A DNA stretch of 43,829 nt from Phascolarctobacterium sp. (GTDB lineage: Bacteria; Bacillota; Negativicutes; Acidaminococcales; Acidaminococcaceae), in the NCBI GenBank assembly GCA_021201965.1, contig JAJQDY010000076.1, positions 1-43,829 of the forward strand, read 5' to 3'. Position 1 is the first letter of the stretch; the number at the start of each line of letters is the position of its first letter. Under the pieces are notes generated by a model. That model saw only the letters and a program-made list of their open reading frames with translations. It had not been told where the DNA came from and did no database searches. A program made the translations under genes and the position numbers. Below, piece after piece: positions 13,560 to 21,135 of this stretch.

Positions 13560-13690
13560 TGTATATTGCTGGAGGCATAATCATTATCCTCTGCATCATA
13601 GCCGCGAGAAGCTGGTGCGGCAAAAAATACGCCAAATGCGGCTGCGGGGACTGTACCAGTGCGGCAGAGTGCAAGAAGGGGAAGATCTAG
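13556..13690 (+). CDS. FeoB-associated Cys-rich membrane protein
   Basis: A 44-residue protein with one N-terminal membrane helix (GGIIIILCIIAARSW) and a Cys-rich tail reading CGKKYAKCGCGDCTSAAEC. This layout matches the small FeoB-associated Cys-rich family, thought to help ferrous iron uptake. The ATG overlaps the upstream stop (ATGA), and the TAG shares a base with the GTG start of alr, so it is tightly coupled on both sides. No feoA or feoB lies in the window, so the link to iron is by family resemblance only. Confidence 0.65.
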   Translation: MMYIAGGIIIILCIIAARSWCGKKYAKCGCGDCTSAAECKKGKI

Positions 13691-14808
13691 TGCACATAGA
13701 AAGGGGCGCCTGGGCGGAGATCAATCTTGACGCCGTGGCGAAAAACGTACAGGCTGCGAAGACCAATTTAAAACCCGGGACGAAGCTCTGTGCCGTGGTG
13801 AAGGCGGATGCCTACGGCCACGGCGCGCTGCGCGTTGCCGAGGAAGCGGCAAGGAACGGGGCGGAGTACCTCTCCGTCGCGCTGCCGCAGGAAGCGGTGG
13901 CCCTAAGAGAAGGCGGGATAAACCTTCCCATCCTGATCCTTGGCGCCATGCACCCCGGGGTTGCGGGAATCGTCGTGAAATATGGCCTGAGCCACGCCGT
14001 TTTTGACGAAGGGACCCTTTACGCCCTAAATGACGCCGCCTTAAAGCTTAAGAAAAAGGCAAAAATCCATATAAAAATAGATACGGGCATGCACCGCATC
14101 GGCCTCCACGTGAAGGAGGCGGGGGATTTTGCGGCCCTTGCCGCATCGCTCCCGGGAATCGAGTTTGAAGGGGTATTTTCCCATTTCGCCACCGCAGACA
14201 GCGATGATAAGGAATACGCCGCCTTCCAGTTCAAAAGGTTCCTTGAGGCGCTGAAACTCATAGAAGAAAAGGGGATCAGGATCCCCATACGGCATATCGC
14301 AAACAGCGCCGCCTTAAGCGAGCTCCAGGAATACCAGCTTGACATGGTGCGGCAGGGCATAACCCTCTATGGCCTCCACCCTGCGCACATGCTGGACTGC
14401 TACGGCTCCTTCGTCCCCGTCATGACCTTAAAGACGCGCATCGCCTTCATAAAGGAACTTAAGGAAGGTGAGACCGTGGGTTACGGTAGGACCTGCACGC
14501 TTAAAAGGAAGAGCAGGATCGCTACCGTCCCCATAGGCTATGCGGATGGCGTCAGCAGGAATCTTTCCAATAAGGGTTATATGATCGTGCGCATGAAACA
14601 CGCCCCCATCGTGGGGATGGTCTGCATGGACCAGGTAATGCTCGATGTGACGGACATAAAGGGCGCGGGAGTCGGCGATGAGGTCATCGTCATGGGGGGC
14701 CCCGAGCTTCCCATAGAGCGGGTCGCCAAATGGGCGGGGACTATCTGCTATGAAATCGTCTGCGCGGTGAGCCCCAGGGTGCCGCGGCACTATGTGAGGG
14801 GAAACTGA
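13690..14808 (+). CDS. alr: alanine racemase
   Basis: This PLP enzyme makes D-alanine for peptidoglycan. The protein is 372 residues from the GTG at 13690, which has GGGGAAG upstream and overlaps the preceding stop by one base. The PLP lysine is Lys38 in VVKADAYGHG. Also visible are KIDTGMHRIG, FSHFATAD, IANSAA, the region of the catalytic Tyr (TVGYGRTC), PIGYADG and VCMDQVMLDVTD. A longer reading upstream would run through the small Cys-rich gene and is not credible. The frame is clean. Confidence 0.95.
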   Translation: MHIERGAWAEINLDAVAKNVQAAKTNLKPGTKLCAVVKADAYGHGALRVAEEAARNGAEYLSVALPQEAVALREGGINLPILILGAMHPGVAGIVVKYGLSHAVFDEGTLYALNDAALKLKKKAKIHIKIDTGMHRIGLHVKEAGDFAALAASLPGIEFEGVFSHFATADSDDKEYAAFQFKRFLEALKLIEEKGIRIPIRHIANSAALSELQEYQLDMVRQGITLYGLHPAHMLDCYGSFVPVMTLKTRIAFIKELKEGETVGYGRTCTLKRKSRIATVPIGYADGVSRNLSNKGYMIVRMKHAPIVGMVCMDQVMLDVTDIKGAGVGDEVIVMGGPELPIERVAKWAGTICYEIVCAVSPRVPRHYVRGN

Positions 14809-14809
14809 G

Positions 14810-15505
14810 ATGGAAAAAAAGGATTGGGATATCTACGTGAAGAAGGTGACGGGAGGCGCGCTTCCCGTGCCTGAAAACATGGTATGCGACATGGATGACT
14901 GGACCTGCAGGAGCACCGTCGGCAGGGTCCTTTTTTTCCATGAGGACATAGAAGGCGCCATGGACGTTTTAAGCACCGTCATAAATGAGACGCCCCGCAT
15001 CGCGCCGCCCCCTGAATACGGGCTAAGCGAAGTGGAGCATATGGTGCTCTCCTTAAGGGACGTGGCGGAAATCGTCTGGAAGCTCACGCATACGGACAAT
15101 GCGCCCTGCATTTACCTCTTAAAGGCCTATAAATACTGCAGGAGCTACCCATATAAGTTCCGCAGCGCAGACCGGGGCGGCATCCTCGCAAGAAGGCTTG
15201 AGATCCTCAGGGAGAGCTGGAAAAACGATGAGGCGCTCGCTGAAGCGGAAAGCATCCTCGCTGAAGGAAAGGATTGGACCAGTGACCCCTACGCATTCCG
15301 GGCGGCGAAATTCCTCGCCGAGGACGCGGCGCAATGCGGCGACTACGGAAAGGCGGCGGGCCTTCTGGAAAGGGCCTACGGGTTTTACCCGGAAAATGCG
15401 GACTTTAGGAGGGACCTTGAAGCTGCCGCCGGTATAAAGGACGCGGAGGAGCGCTACCTCAGATACCACGCCATGACGGCGGTTAAATACGGGAAATGGG
15501 AATAG
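14810..15505 (+). CDS. hypothetical cytoplasmic protein with TPR-like helices
   Basis: A 231-residue protein without signal peptide or membrane helix. The C-terminal half (residues about 120-210) looks helical and repeat-like, with ALAEAESILAEG and YGKAAGLLERAYGFYPENADFRRDL resembling tetratricopeptide repeats. The N-terminal half contains DMDDWTCRSTVGRVLFFHEDIEGAMDVL. It begins one base after alr, so it is in the same operon. I do not recognise a named family, and no function is proposed. Confidence 0.75.
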   Translation: MEKKDWDIYVKKVTGGALPVPENMVCDMDDWTCRSTVGRVLFFHEDIEGAMDVLSTVINETPRIAPPPEYGLSEVEHMVLSLRDVAEIVWKLTHTDNAPCIYLLKAYKYCRSYPYKFRSADRGGILARRLEILRESWKNDEALAEAESILAEGKDWTSDPYAFRAAKFLAEDAAQCGDYGKAAGLLERAYGFYPENADFRRDLEAAAGIKDAEERYLRYHAMTAVKYGKWE

Positions 15506-15588
15506 GATTGCGGAGGCGGTCCTATTTTTCATTTACTTATTACATTTAGGGGCAGGATATTTTTAAAAGCGGGTAGAAAAGTGGAGTT

Positions 15589-16227
15589 ATGGAAATTTTA
15601 AGGGATAATATTTTACGCGAACTGAAAAAAAGAATGCCCGGGGTGGATAAATTTGATGGCATGCGGGACGCGGCGGTCCTCATCCCCTTCATATGCGGTA
15701 AGGGCGAAGTGCCTGAAATAGAGATCCTTTTCGAGGTGCGGGCGGAAAGCTTAAAGCGCCAGCCCGGGGAAATCTGTTTCCCTGGCGGGAGCTTTGAAGA
15801 AAAGGACGGCTCCTTTGAAAGGACCGTCGTCAGGGAAACCTGCGAAGAGCTCGGGCTCACGGAAAAGGACGTCGAAGTCTGGGGCGAGCTTGATACCTTC
15901 GTCGCCAATATGGGCTCCGTCGTCCATCCCTTCGTGGGGCGCCTTAAAAACAGGGAAGCCATAAGGCCGGTCACTGCCGAAGTTTCAGAAGTCTTTACCG
16001 TGCCACTCGGTTTTTTCCTTGATACGCCGCCCGAGGTCCGGGAGATGGAGCTATGGGACAAGGCGGGGGACGATTTTCCCTTTGACTTCATTCCCAGGGG
16101 CTCTGCCTGGCGGGCGAGGAAGAAATACAGAATCTGGTTCTGGCGCTGGGAAAACCATGTCGTCTGGGGCATGACGGCAAGGATGCTCCGATCTTTCCTG
16201 GAGCGGTTCAGGGGGGTGCTTAAATGA
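15589..16227 (+). CDS. CoA pyrophosphatase-type Nudix hydrolase
   Basis: This 212-residue Nudix protein probably cleaves CoA or a related diphosphate. The Nudix box is of the CoA class: CFPGGSFEEKDGSF followed by RETCEELGL (residues about 63-90), with the longer spacing of the CoA/NudL group. AVLIPFI and GEICFPGG also fit that group. The ATG lies downstream of an 83-base gap containing GGCAGG and a weak hairpin (GATTGCGGAGGCGGTCC). The stop overlaps the LCP start by 4 bases (ATGA), showing translational coupling. Confidence 0.85.
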   Translation: MEILRDNILRELKKRMPGVDKFDGMRDAAVLIPFICGKGEVPEIEILFEVRAESLKRQPGEICFPGGSFEEKDGSFERTVVRETCEELGLTEKDVEVWGELDTFVANMGSVVHPFVGRLKNREAIRPVTAEVSEVFTVPLGFFLDTPPEVREMELWDKAGDDFPFDFIPRGSAWRARKKYRIWFWRWENHVVWGMTARMLRSFLERFRGVLK

Positions 16228-17702
16228 AGCCGAATGTTTTAGGCATCATTCTCGCCGTGGCGGTGGCCGTACTTGCCTGTGGCTACGGAATCTATTCCTA
16301 TTTTGCGGGCGGGGATGAGAGCGCTGACAGCCTCACTCGCCAGGAGCGCCTGGCGTTAAAGAAGAATATCATGGTCCTCGGAATCGACGAGCGGCCGAAG
16401 GACGATGACCCGGGCCGCAGCGACACCATCTTCGTGGTCATGTTCGATACGCAGAAAAAGACCGTCTCCCTCCTTTCCATCCCGAGAGATACCCGCGTGC
16501 GCATCCCGGGCAACGGGTTCGATAAAATCAACCACGCCTTTTCCTATGGCAGCAGGCAGCTGACCCAGGAGACGGTGGAGGAATTTCTGGGAATCAGGAT
16601 CGATAACTATGTCCAGGTCGATTTCAACGGCTTTAAGGGCGTTGTCGATGCCATAGGCGGCGTTGACATCGACGTGGAAGAGGATATGTACTATTACGAT
16701 GACTGGGACGATTTCCTCATCGACATCAAAAAGGGCCCCCAGCACCTTGACGGGGAGAAGGCCATACAATATGTGAGGTACAGGGACGAGGAAGGGGACA
16801 TAGGGAGGATTAAGCGCCAGCAGCATTTCCTCATGGCCGTCTACGATAAGATAGCGTCAGCCTTCATGCTGCTGAGGATCCCCGGGCTTTCCAGGCAGAT
16901 AACCTCCATGATCGATACGAACCTTCCCATGGTGGACATGGTCGACATCGGCCGCGCCCTCCTTGCCATGGTGAAGGAAAAGGGGATTTCCGCGGCCACG
17001 GTGCCGGGGACCCCTGAGGATATAGGCGACATCAATTACTGGATCCCGGATATCGCGAAACTCCGCGCCGAAATGGCGAAGATGCAGGGCGCGGAAATGA
17101 CAGACCGCTACAGAAGCGCCGCGGAAATGATGGAAGCGGAATACGGAAGGTCCTTCAGGCAGGCCGTGGCGGAGGAAAAGGAAGAAAAGGCCGCGTCTTC
17201 ATCCGGTGCGTCCCTTAAAAAGGAGCTCCAGAGCGACAGCGTGAAAAAGTGCGACGCAGAAAGGGTCGAAGGCAGGAAGAAGAAACAGAAGGAACAGAAG
17301 AAACAGGAATCTAAGAAACAGGAGCCCAAAAATGTAAAACAGGATAATGATAATAAGGGTAATAAGCATGGGAAGGCGCCAGCTGCGCCGGCTCTCGCTG
17401 CGGCACCGGCCCCCGCAGCGGCGCCCGCACGCCCTTCAAGGACGACGCTACTTCTCATAAATAGGAGCGGCAGCACCGCTGACGGCGCCGCCGCAAGGCA
17501 GAGGCTTGAAAACGCGGGCTTTGCGGTCTTAGATGGCGGCAGCGATGCCATGGAGAACGAAACCCTCGTCATCTCCACCACTAATGACGGCAGCATCGTC
17601 GCCAAACTCGCCAAAATTCCCTTCCCCCATAAGACCAGGACCGATAAGGATCCTTCCGCATCCTATGACGGCATCGTCATCCTGGGCAGGGATTTCAGGT
17701 AG
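16224..17702 (+). CDS. LytR-CpsA-Psr (LCP) family cell-wall ligase with C-terminal LytR_C domain
   Basis: LCP proteins attach teichoic acid-like or other polymers to the cell wall. This 492-residue protein has an N-terminal signal anchor (residues about 5-28), the LCP core with NIMVLGIDERP, GRSDTIFV, SIPRDTRVRIPG, KINHAF, DFNGFKGVVDAIGGVDI and YVRYRDEEGDIGRIKRQQ, then a charged K/Q-rich stretch (about 330-375), an Ala/Pro linker, and a LytR_C domain beginning TLLLINRSGS. Its position after alr suits a cell-envelope role. The low-complexity linker is unusually basic but stays in frame. Confidence 0.9.
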   Translation: MKPNVLGIILAVAVAVLACGYGIYSYFAGGDESADSLTRQERLALKKNIMVLGIDERPKDDDPGRSDTIFVVMFDTQKKTVSLLSIPRDTRVRIPGNGFDKINHAFSYGSRQLTQETVEEFLGIRIDNYVQVDFNGFKGVVDAIGGVDIDVEEDMYYYDDWDDFLIDIKKGPQHLDGEKAIQYVRYRDEEGDIGRIKRQQHFLMAVYDKIASAFMLLRIPGLSRQITSMIDTNLPMVDMVDIGRALLAMVKEKGISAATVPGTPEDIGDINYWIPDIAKLRAEMAKMQGAEMTDRYRSAAEMMEAEYGRSFRQAVAEEKEEKAASSSGASLKKELQSDSVKKCDAERVEGRKKKQKEQKKQESKKQEPKNVKQDNDNKGNKHGKAPAAPALAAAPAPAAAPARPSRTTLLLINRSGSTADGAAARQRLENAGFAVLDGGSDAMENETLVISTTNDGSIVAKLAKIPFPHKTRTDKDPSASYDGIVILGRDFR

Positions 17703-17715
17703 CAGGATCCGCCTG

Positions 17716-17758
17716 CAAATTTAAGGCGGCGGGATCTGCTCTACAAATTTAAGGCGGC
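17716..17758 (+). repeat. two copies of a 15-base direct repeat
   Basis: CAAATTTAAGGCGGC occurs exactly at 17716-17730 and 17744-17758, within a repeating unit of 28 bases whose flanks (GGATCYGC) also match. A decayed third copy may follow at 17761. The function is unknown. Confidence 0.75.
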
Positions 17759-17768
17759 AAGATTTGCC

Positions 17769-17805
17769 TTGCATTTTGTATACACTTTATGCTATAATGT
17801 GTATA
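17769..17805 (+). promoter_or_regulatory. promoter with embedded inverted repeat upstream of fur
   Basis: TTGCAT (17769-17774) and TATAAT (17793-17798) are 18 bases apart. Perfect 7-base arms TATACAC (17779-17785) and GTGTATA (17799-17805) flank the -10, the geometry of a repressor operator. A terminator lies only about 25-45 bases downstream, so the transcript would be very short unless readthrough occurs. Confidence 0.6.
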
Positions 17806-17829
17806 GTAATTAATAAGCCTCTAATTTGG

Positions 17830-17851
17830 CCCTTCTTCGGGAGGGCTTTTT
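17830..17851 (+). terminator. intrinsic terminator between the upstream promoter and fur
   Basis: GCCCT and AGGGC pair around a TTCTTCGG loop, followed by TTTTT. It would stop the short transcript from the promoter at 17769-17798, and any LCP operon readthrough, before the fur promoter. Confidence 0.75.
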
Positions 17852-17869
17852 CCCGCCGGAAATGAAATG

Positions 17870-17898
17870 TTGACAAACGCCCCGGCGGCAAGTAAAAT
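17870..17898 (+). promoter_or_regulatory. promoter of the Fur-family gene
   Basis: A consensus TTGACA (17870-17875) and TAAAAT (17893-17898) are separated by 17 bases. Transcription would start about 28 bases before the ribosome binding site GGGAGGA. Confidence 0.8.
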
Positions 17899-17932
17899 AT
17901 GAGTTAATCACAAAACCCATTGGGAGGACGCA

Positions 17933-18385
17933 ATGCTGACAGGTAAGGAACTCACGCAGCTTTTAAGGGATAAGGGCTATAAGGTGACGCCGCAGAGGCT
18001 GGCGGCCTATGAGACGCTGACCGCGGAAAATGCGCACCCGACGGCGGAAGTGTTTTTTTCAAAGCTCTAGGCGAAATGCACGGCCATGAGCCTTGCCACC
18101 GTCTATAAGACGCTGGAAATCCTTTCGAGGCTCAGCGTCATAAACGTCCTCAACGTCGGGGAGGACAGCTTCCGCTTCGACGCGGTGAAAGAGGACCACC
18201 ACGTGCGTTGCACAAACTGCGGCGCGGTCATGGATGTCCCCGCTCTAGACAGCACGCGCCTTGCGAAGGCGGTGGAGGCGGCCAGCGGCTATAAGGTAAA
18301 AGGCCACCAGTTCTATTTTTACGGGCTCTGCCACCAAATGCGGTTCTTAAGCCGCATTTTTTATTTCGCAGAAATTTTGCAGTAA
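17933..18385 (+). pseudogene. Fur/PerR-family transcriptional regulator with premature stop
   Basis: From the ATG at 17933 (GGGAGGA upstream) the frame encodes a winged-helix start (KGYKVTPQRLAAYETL, HPTAEVFFSKL), then TAG at 18068, then resumes unchanged with MSLATVYKTLEILSRL and the metal-site residues (DHHVRCTNCGAVMD, VKGHQFYFYGLC). The TAG falls where family members often have a charged or Gln residue, consistent with CAG to TAG. The C-terminal second CxxC pair is incomplete: the frame reads CHQM instead of CxxC and runs into the terminator hairpin. Both lesions suggest loss of function, though a restart at the ATG 18086 could give a dimerisation domain alone. Confidence 0.8.
18337..18364 (+). 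terminator. intrinsic terminator at the end of the Fur-family gene
   Basis: AAATGCGG and CCGCATTT pair around TTCTTAAG, followed by a T-run. The damaged reading frame now runs through this hairpin, which suggests the true stop codon was lost. Confidence 0.7.
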
Positions 18386-18492
18386 ATGGGGCTCCTTTCT
18401 GCTATAATTAAAATGTTAGGATAAAATATTTTAAATATTTTAATGTAAGGTATTCCGGTGATGATGAAATTCTGCCGGAAAGAAGCCATGCC

Positions 18493-19179
18493 ATGGAAGA
18501 GGTGCGTAAAATGCTTCTTGAACATACGCTCTTAAGACCAGATGCCACGGAAAGCGATATAGTTCCCCTCTGCAAGGAGGCGGAAGAGTACCGCCTTTTC
18601 GGCGTCTGCGTGAACCCATGCCACGTTTCCCTCGCAAAAAAATGCCTTAAGGGGACGGGGGCCAAGGTGGTCACCGTCATCGGCTTCCCCCTCGGGGCGG
18701 TAAAGACTGAAACGAAGGTTTTCGCGGCCCGCCTCGCAGAAAAAGATGGCGCAGATGAAATCGACATGGTCATGAACATTTCCCTTTTTAAGTCCGGGAA
18801 ATACGCTGAAGTCAAAGAGGACATTAAGGCCGTTGCAGGGACCGTCACGGTGCCCATTAAGGTCATCATCGAAACCTGCCTTTTAAGCGACGCGGAAAAA
18901 AGGGAGGCTGTAAAAGCAGTCGCGGGGACCGGCGCCGCATACGTCAAGACCCGCACCGGCTTTTCCGGAGGGGGTGCGACCATTTCCGATGTAAGGCTCC
19001 TTTTCGGGGAATGGGGAAAATACGGACTTAAGGTCAAGGCCTCAAGCGGCATAAAGGATCTTAAGATAGCCTCCGGAATGGCCCTTGCCGGGGCGGAGCG
19101 CATCGGCACGAGCTCGGGCGCCGCCATCGCCAGGGAGGAAATGGAAGGGAAAAAAGGCGGGGAAAAACCCGCCCGTTGA
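18493..19179 (+). CDS. deoC: deoxyribose-phosphate aldolase
   Basis: DeoC splits 2-deoxyribose 5-phosphate into glyceraldehyde 3-phosphate and acetaldehyde in nucleoside salvage. The 228-residue protein has the N-terminal EHTLLRPDATE, GVCVNPCHV, the catalytic Asp91 in DEIDMVMN, the Schiff-base Lys152 in YVKTRTGFS, and the proton-relay Lys182 in VKASSGI. An ATG at 18512 with GAAGAGG upstream is an alternative start that keeps all family sequence. A GGCGGG/CCCGCC hairpin lies inside the last codons, without a T-run. No other deo gene is nearby. Confidence 0.93.
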   Translation: MEEVRKMLLEHTLLRPDATESDIVPLCKEAEEYRLFGVCVNPCHVSLAKKCLKGTGAKVVTVIGFPLGAVKTETKVFAARLAEKDGADEIDMVMNISLFKSGKYAEVKEDIKAVAGTVTVPIKVIIETCLLSDAEKREAVKAVAGTGAAYVKTRTGFSGGGATISDVRLLFGEWGKYGLKVKASSGIKDLKIASGMALAGAERIGTSSGAAIAREEMEGKKGGEKPAR

Positions 19180-19194
19180 CGCTAAAAAATAATG

Positions 19195-19391
19195 GCAGGT
19201 TCCGAACCTTAATGGAACCTTGCAAAAGGCATAAAAAACAGGGAGGCAGAATGTTTAGGGTAACAATGCTTGCCAGCGGCAGCAAGGGCAATGCTGCGCT
19301 TATTAAGACGGAAGGCTATGCCTTCCTCGTCGACATAGGGATAGGGCCCCAGGTCCTTAAAAAACGGCTTTTTGAAGCAGGTTCCGAACCT
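19195..19391. repeat. repeated 13-base palindrome flanking the walJ start
   Basis: The 15-mer GCAGGTTCCGAACCT occurs at 19195-19209 upstream of walJ and again at 19377-19391 inside its coding region. It contains the perfect palindrome AGGTTC-C-GAACCT. Two identical palindromes 182 bases apart could be a pair of operator sites. Confidence 0.6.
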
Positions 19392-20015
19392 GAGGGGCTT
19401 GACGGGGTCTTCATTACCCACGAACACATGGACCATATAAAGGGGATCGCTCTCTTCATGAAAAAATATGACGTGCCCGTCTTTGCAAGCGCCAGGACCT
19501 GGCGGGCCATCCTTTCGAGGGAGGCCGAAATCGACAGGCGCTTCTGCCATGTGATGGATGATGAAATCCGCTGCGGGGATGTCTCCGTAAAAAGCTTCCC
19601 CGTGCTCCACGACGCAGCGGACCCGAGGGGATACATCTTTTCGTTAGGCGCCAGCAAATGCGCCTATGTCACGGACACGGGCTTTGTGAGCGACGCAGTG
19701 CGGCATGCGGCGGAAGATGCGGAGATATTAATAATAGAAGCGAACCACGATCTCGAGATGCTGAAAAATGGCATCTACCCTGAAGACCTAAAGCACAGGA
19801 TCTCTGGCAACAGGGGGCACCTTTCAAACGCTGCGGCGGGCTGGCTCCTCTCGCAGCTGAAGAGCCTCCCGAAAAGCGTCATCCTCGCGCACTTAAGCCA
19901 GGAAAACAACAGGCCGGATCTTGCCTTTGAAACGGTAAATTCCATGCTGGGGATAAGGGGACAGGAAATCAGGATCACCGTCGCTTCCCAGGATTTTATA
20001 GTATCTGATTTTTAG
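19251..20015 (+). CDS. metallo-beta-lactamase fold hydrolase, YycJ/WalJ family
   Basis: This 254-residue protein begins with MLASGSKGN and carries the metal-binding THEHMDH motif (His57, His59, Asp61, His62), SFPVLHDAADPRGY, VTDTG and HLSNAAA. That is the YycJ/WalJ group, proposed to act as a DNA exonuclease linked to the WalRK wall-control locus. The ATG at 19251 has GGGAGG upstream and is preferred over an earlier in-frame reading. A HtrA gene and rlmH follow closely, which matches the known walJ-htrA-rlmH order of Bacillota. Confidence 0.88.
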   Translation: MFRVTMLASGSKGNAALIKTEGYAFLVDIGIGPQVLKKRLFEAGSEPEGLDGVFITHEHMDHIKGIALFMKKYDVPVFASARTWRAILSREAEIDRRFCHVMDDEIRCGDVSVKSFPVLHDAADPRGYIFSLGASKCAYVTDTGFVSDAVRHAAEDAEILIIEANHDLEMLKNGIYPEDLKHRISGNRGHLSNAAAGWLLSQLKSLPKSVILAHLSQENNRPDLAFETVNSMLGIRGQEIRITVASQDFIVSDF

Positions 20016-20025
20016 GAGGCTTGAA

Positions 20026-21135
20026 ATGTTAAGGAAAACTGCGGGCATCCTCCTCATGGCACTTTTCACGGTGCTCCTTTTCGCAGGCTGCACGGTGACA
20101 AGGACGGATGCGTCAAAGAAAGAGGAAGCGAAACCTCCCGTGAAGGTTGAGGAACCGAAAAAGGAGGAGGCGCCGAAAATCACAGGCGAACGCAATACAC
20201 CCACCGTGGCGGCGGCCCAGAAGGTCGGGCCGGCGGTTGTCGGCATAACGAACAGGGCCTACGTGCGCGACGTGTTTAACAGGATGCAGCTTACAGAGCG
20301 CGGCACCGGCAGCGGCGTCATCTACGATAAGGACGGCTTCATCGCCACCAACAACCACGTGGTGGAAGGGGCGGAGGAAATCATCGTCAGCCTGACCGAC
20401 GGGCGCAGCGTCAAGGGCAGGGTCCTCGGTGCGGATGCGGTGACGGATCTTGCCGTGGTGAAGATAGATGAGACGGATCTTCCCGTTGTGGTATTCGGCG
20501 ACAGCGACACCCTCCAGGTGGGGGAGCCCGCCATCGCCATAGGGAACCCTTTGGGGCTTGAATTCAGGGGGAGCGTCACGGCTGGCGTCATAAGCGCCTT
20601 AAACAGGAGCATCGAACTTGGGGAAAGGAAATTCAACCTCATCCAGACGGATGCCGCCATAAATCCCGGCAACAGCGGCGGGGCGCTGGTTAACGCGGAT
20701 GGCGAGGTCGTCGGCATAAACAGCGCGAAAATAGCCTTAGGCGGCGTTGAGGGAATCGGCTTTGCCATCCCTGTAAATACCGCAAAACCCATCCTCGCAG
20801 AACTTGCAAAATCAGGGCGCGTTGCGCGGCCGTACCTCGGCGCCGCACTCGTGGATAAGGAAATCGCCGCCCGCTACGGCTTTGAAATGGATCTCCACGA
20901 CGGGATCTTCATCGTGAAAATCGTTCCCGACAGCCCGGCGTCAAAGGCGGGCATCAAGGCGGGGGATATCATCGTAAGCTTTAAGGGGGCGAAGGTCTCA
21001 AAGGCTGTGGAACTGAGAAATTTGCTCACCGAATGCAGGGTCGGGGATAAGGTGGACGTGGTCATCATAAGGAACGGGGCCGAACAGACAGTTCCAGTGA
21101 CCCTTGAAGAGGCCCCCCAGAAGGAACGCCAGTGA
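20026..21135 (+). CDS. htrA: HtrA/DegP-like serine protease, lipoprotein
   Basis: A 369-residue trypsin-like protease for quality control outside the cytoplasm. The N-terminus has a lipobox with Cys22 (LLFAGC) and then a charged K/E linker, so it is a membrane-anchored lipoprotein rather than having the usual single transmembrane helix. The catalytic triad is His111 (TNNHVV), Asp141 (TDLAVVKI) and Ser217 (GNSGGAL). One C-terminal PDZ domain (about 275-365) carries SPASKAGIKAGDIIV. It begins 10 bases after walJ and overlaps the GTG start of rlmH by 4 bases. Confidence 0.93.
   Translation: MLRKTAGILLMALFTVLLFAGCTVTRTDASKKEEAKPPVKVEEPKKEEAPKITGERNTPTVAAAQKVGPAVVGITNRAYVRDVFNRMQLTERGTGSGVIYDKDGFIATNNHVVEGAEEIIVSLTDGRSVKGRVLGADAVTDLAVVKIDETDLPVVVFGDSDTLQVGEPAIAIGNPLGLEFRGSVTAGVISALNRSIELGERKFNLIQTDAAINPGNSGGALVNADGEVVGINSAKIALGGVEGIGFAIPVNTAKPILAELAKSGRVARPYLGAALVDKEIAARYGFEMDLHDGIFIVKIVPDSPASKAGIKAGDIIVSFKGAKVSKAVELRNLLTECRVGDKVDVVIIRNGAEQTVPVTLEEAPQKERQ

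Noticed and set aside
13504-13689. N-terminal extension of alanine racemase
   Set aside because: It would cover the Cys-rich small gene in another frame; the GTG at 13690 has a ribosome binding site and gives normal length.
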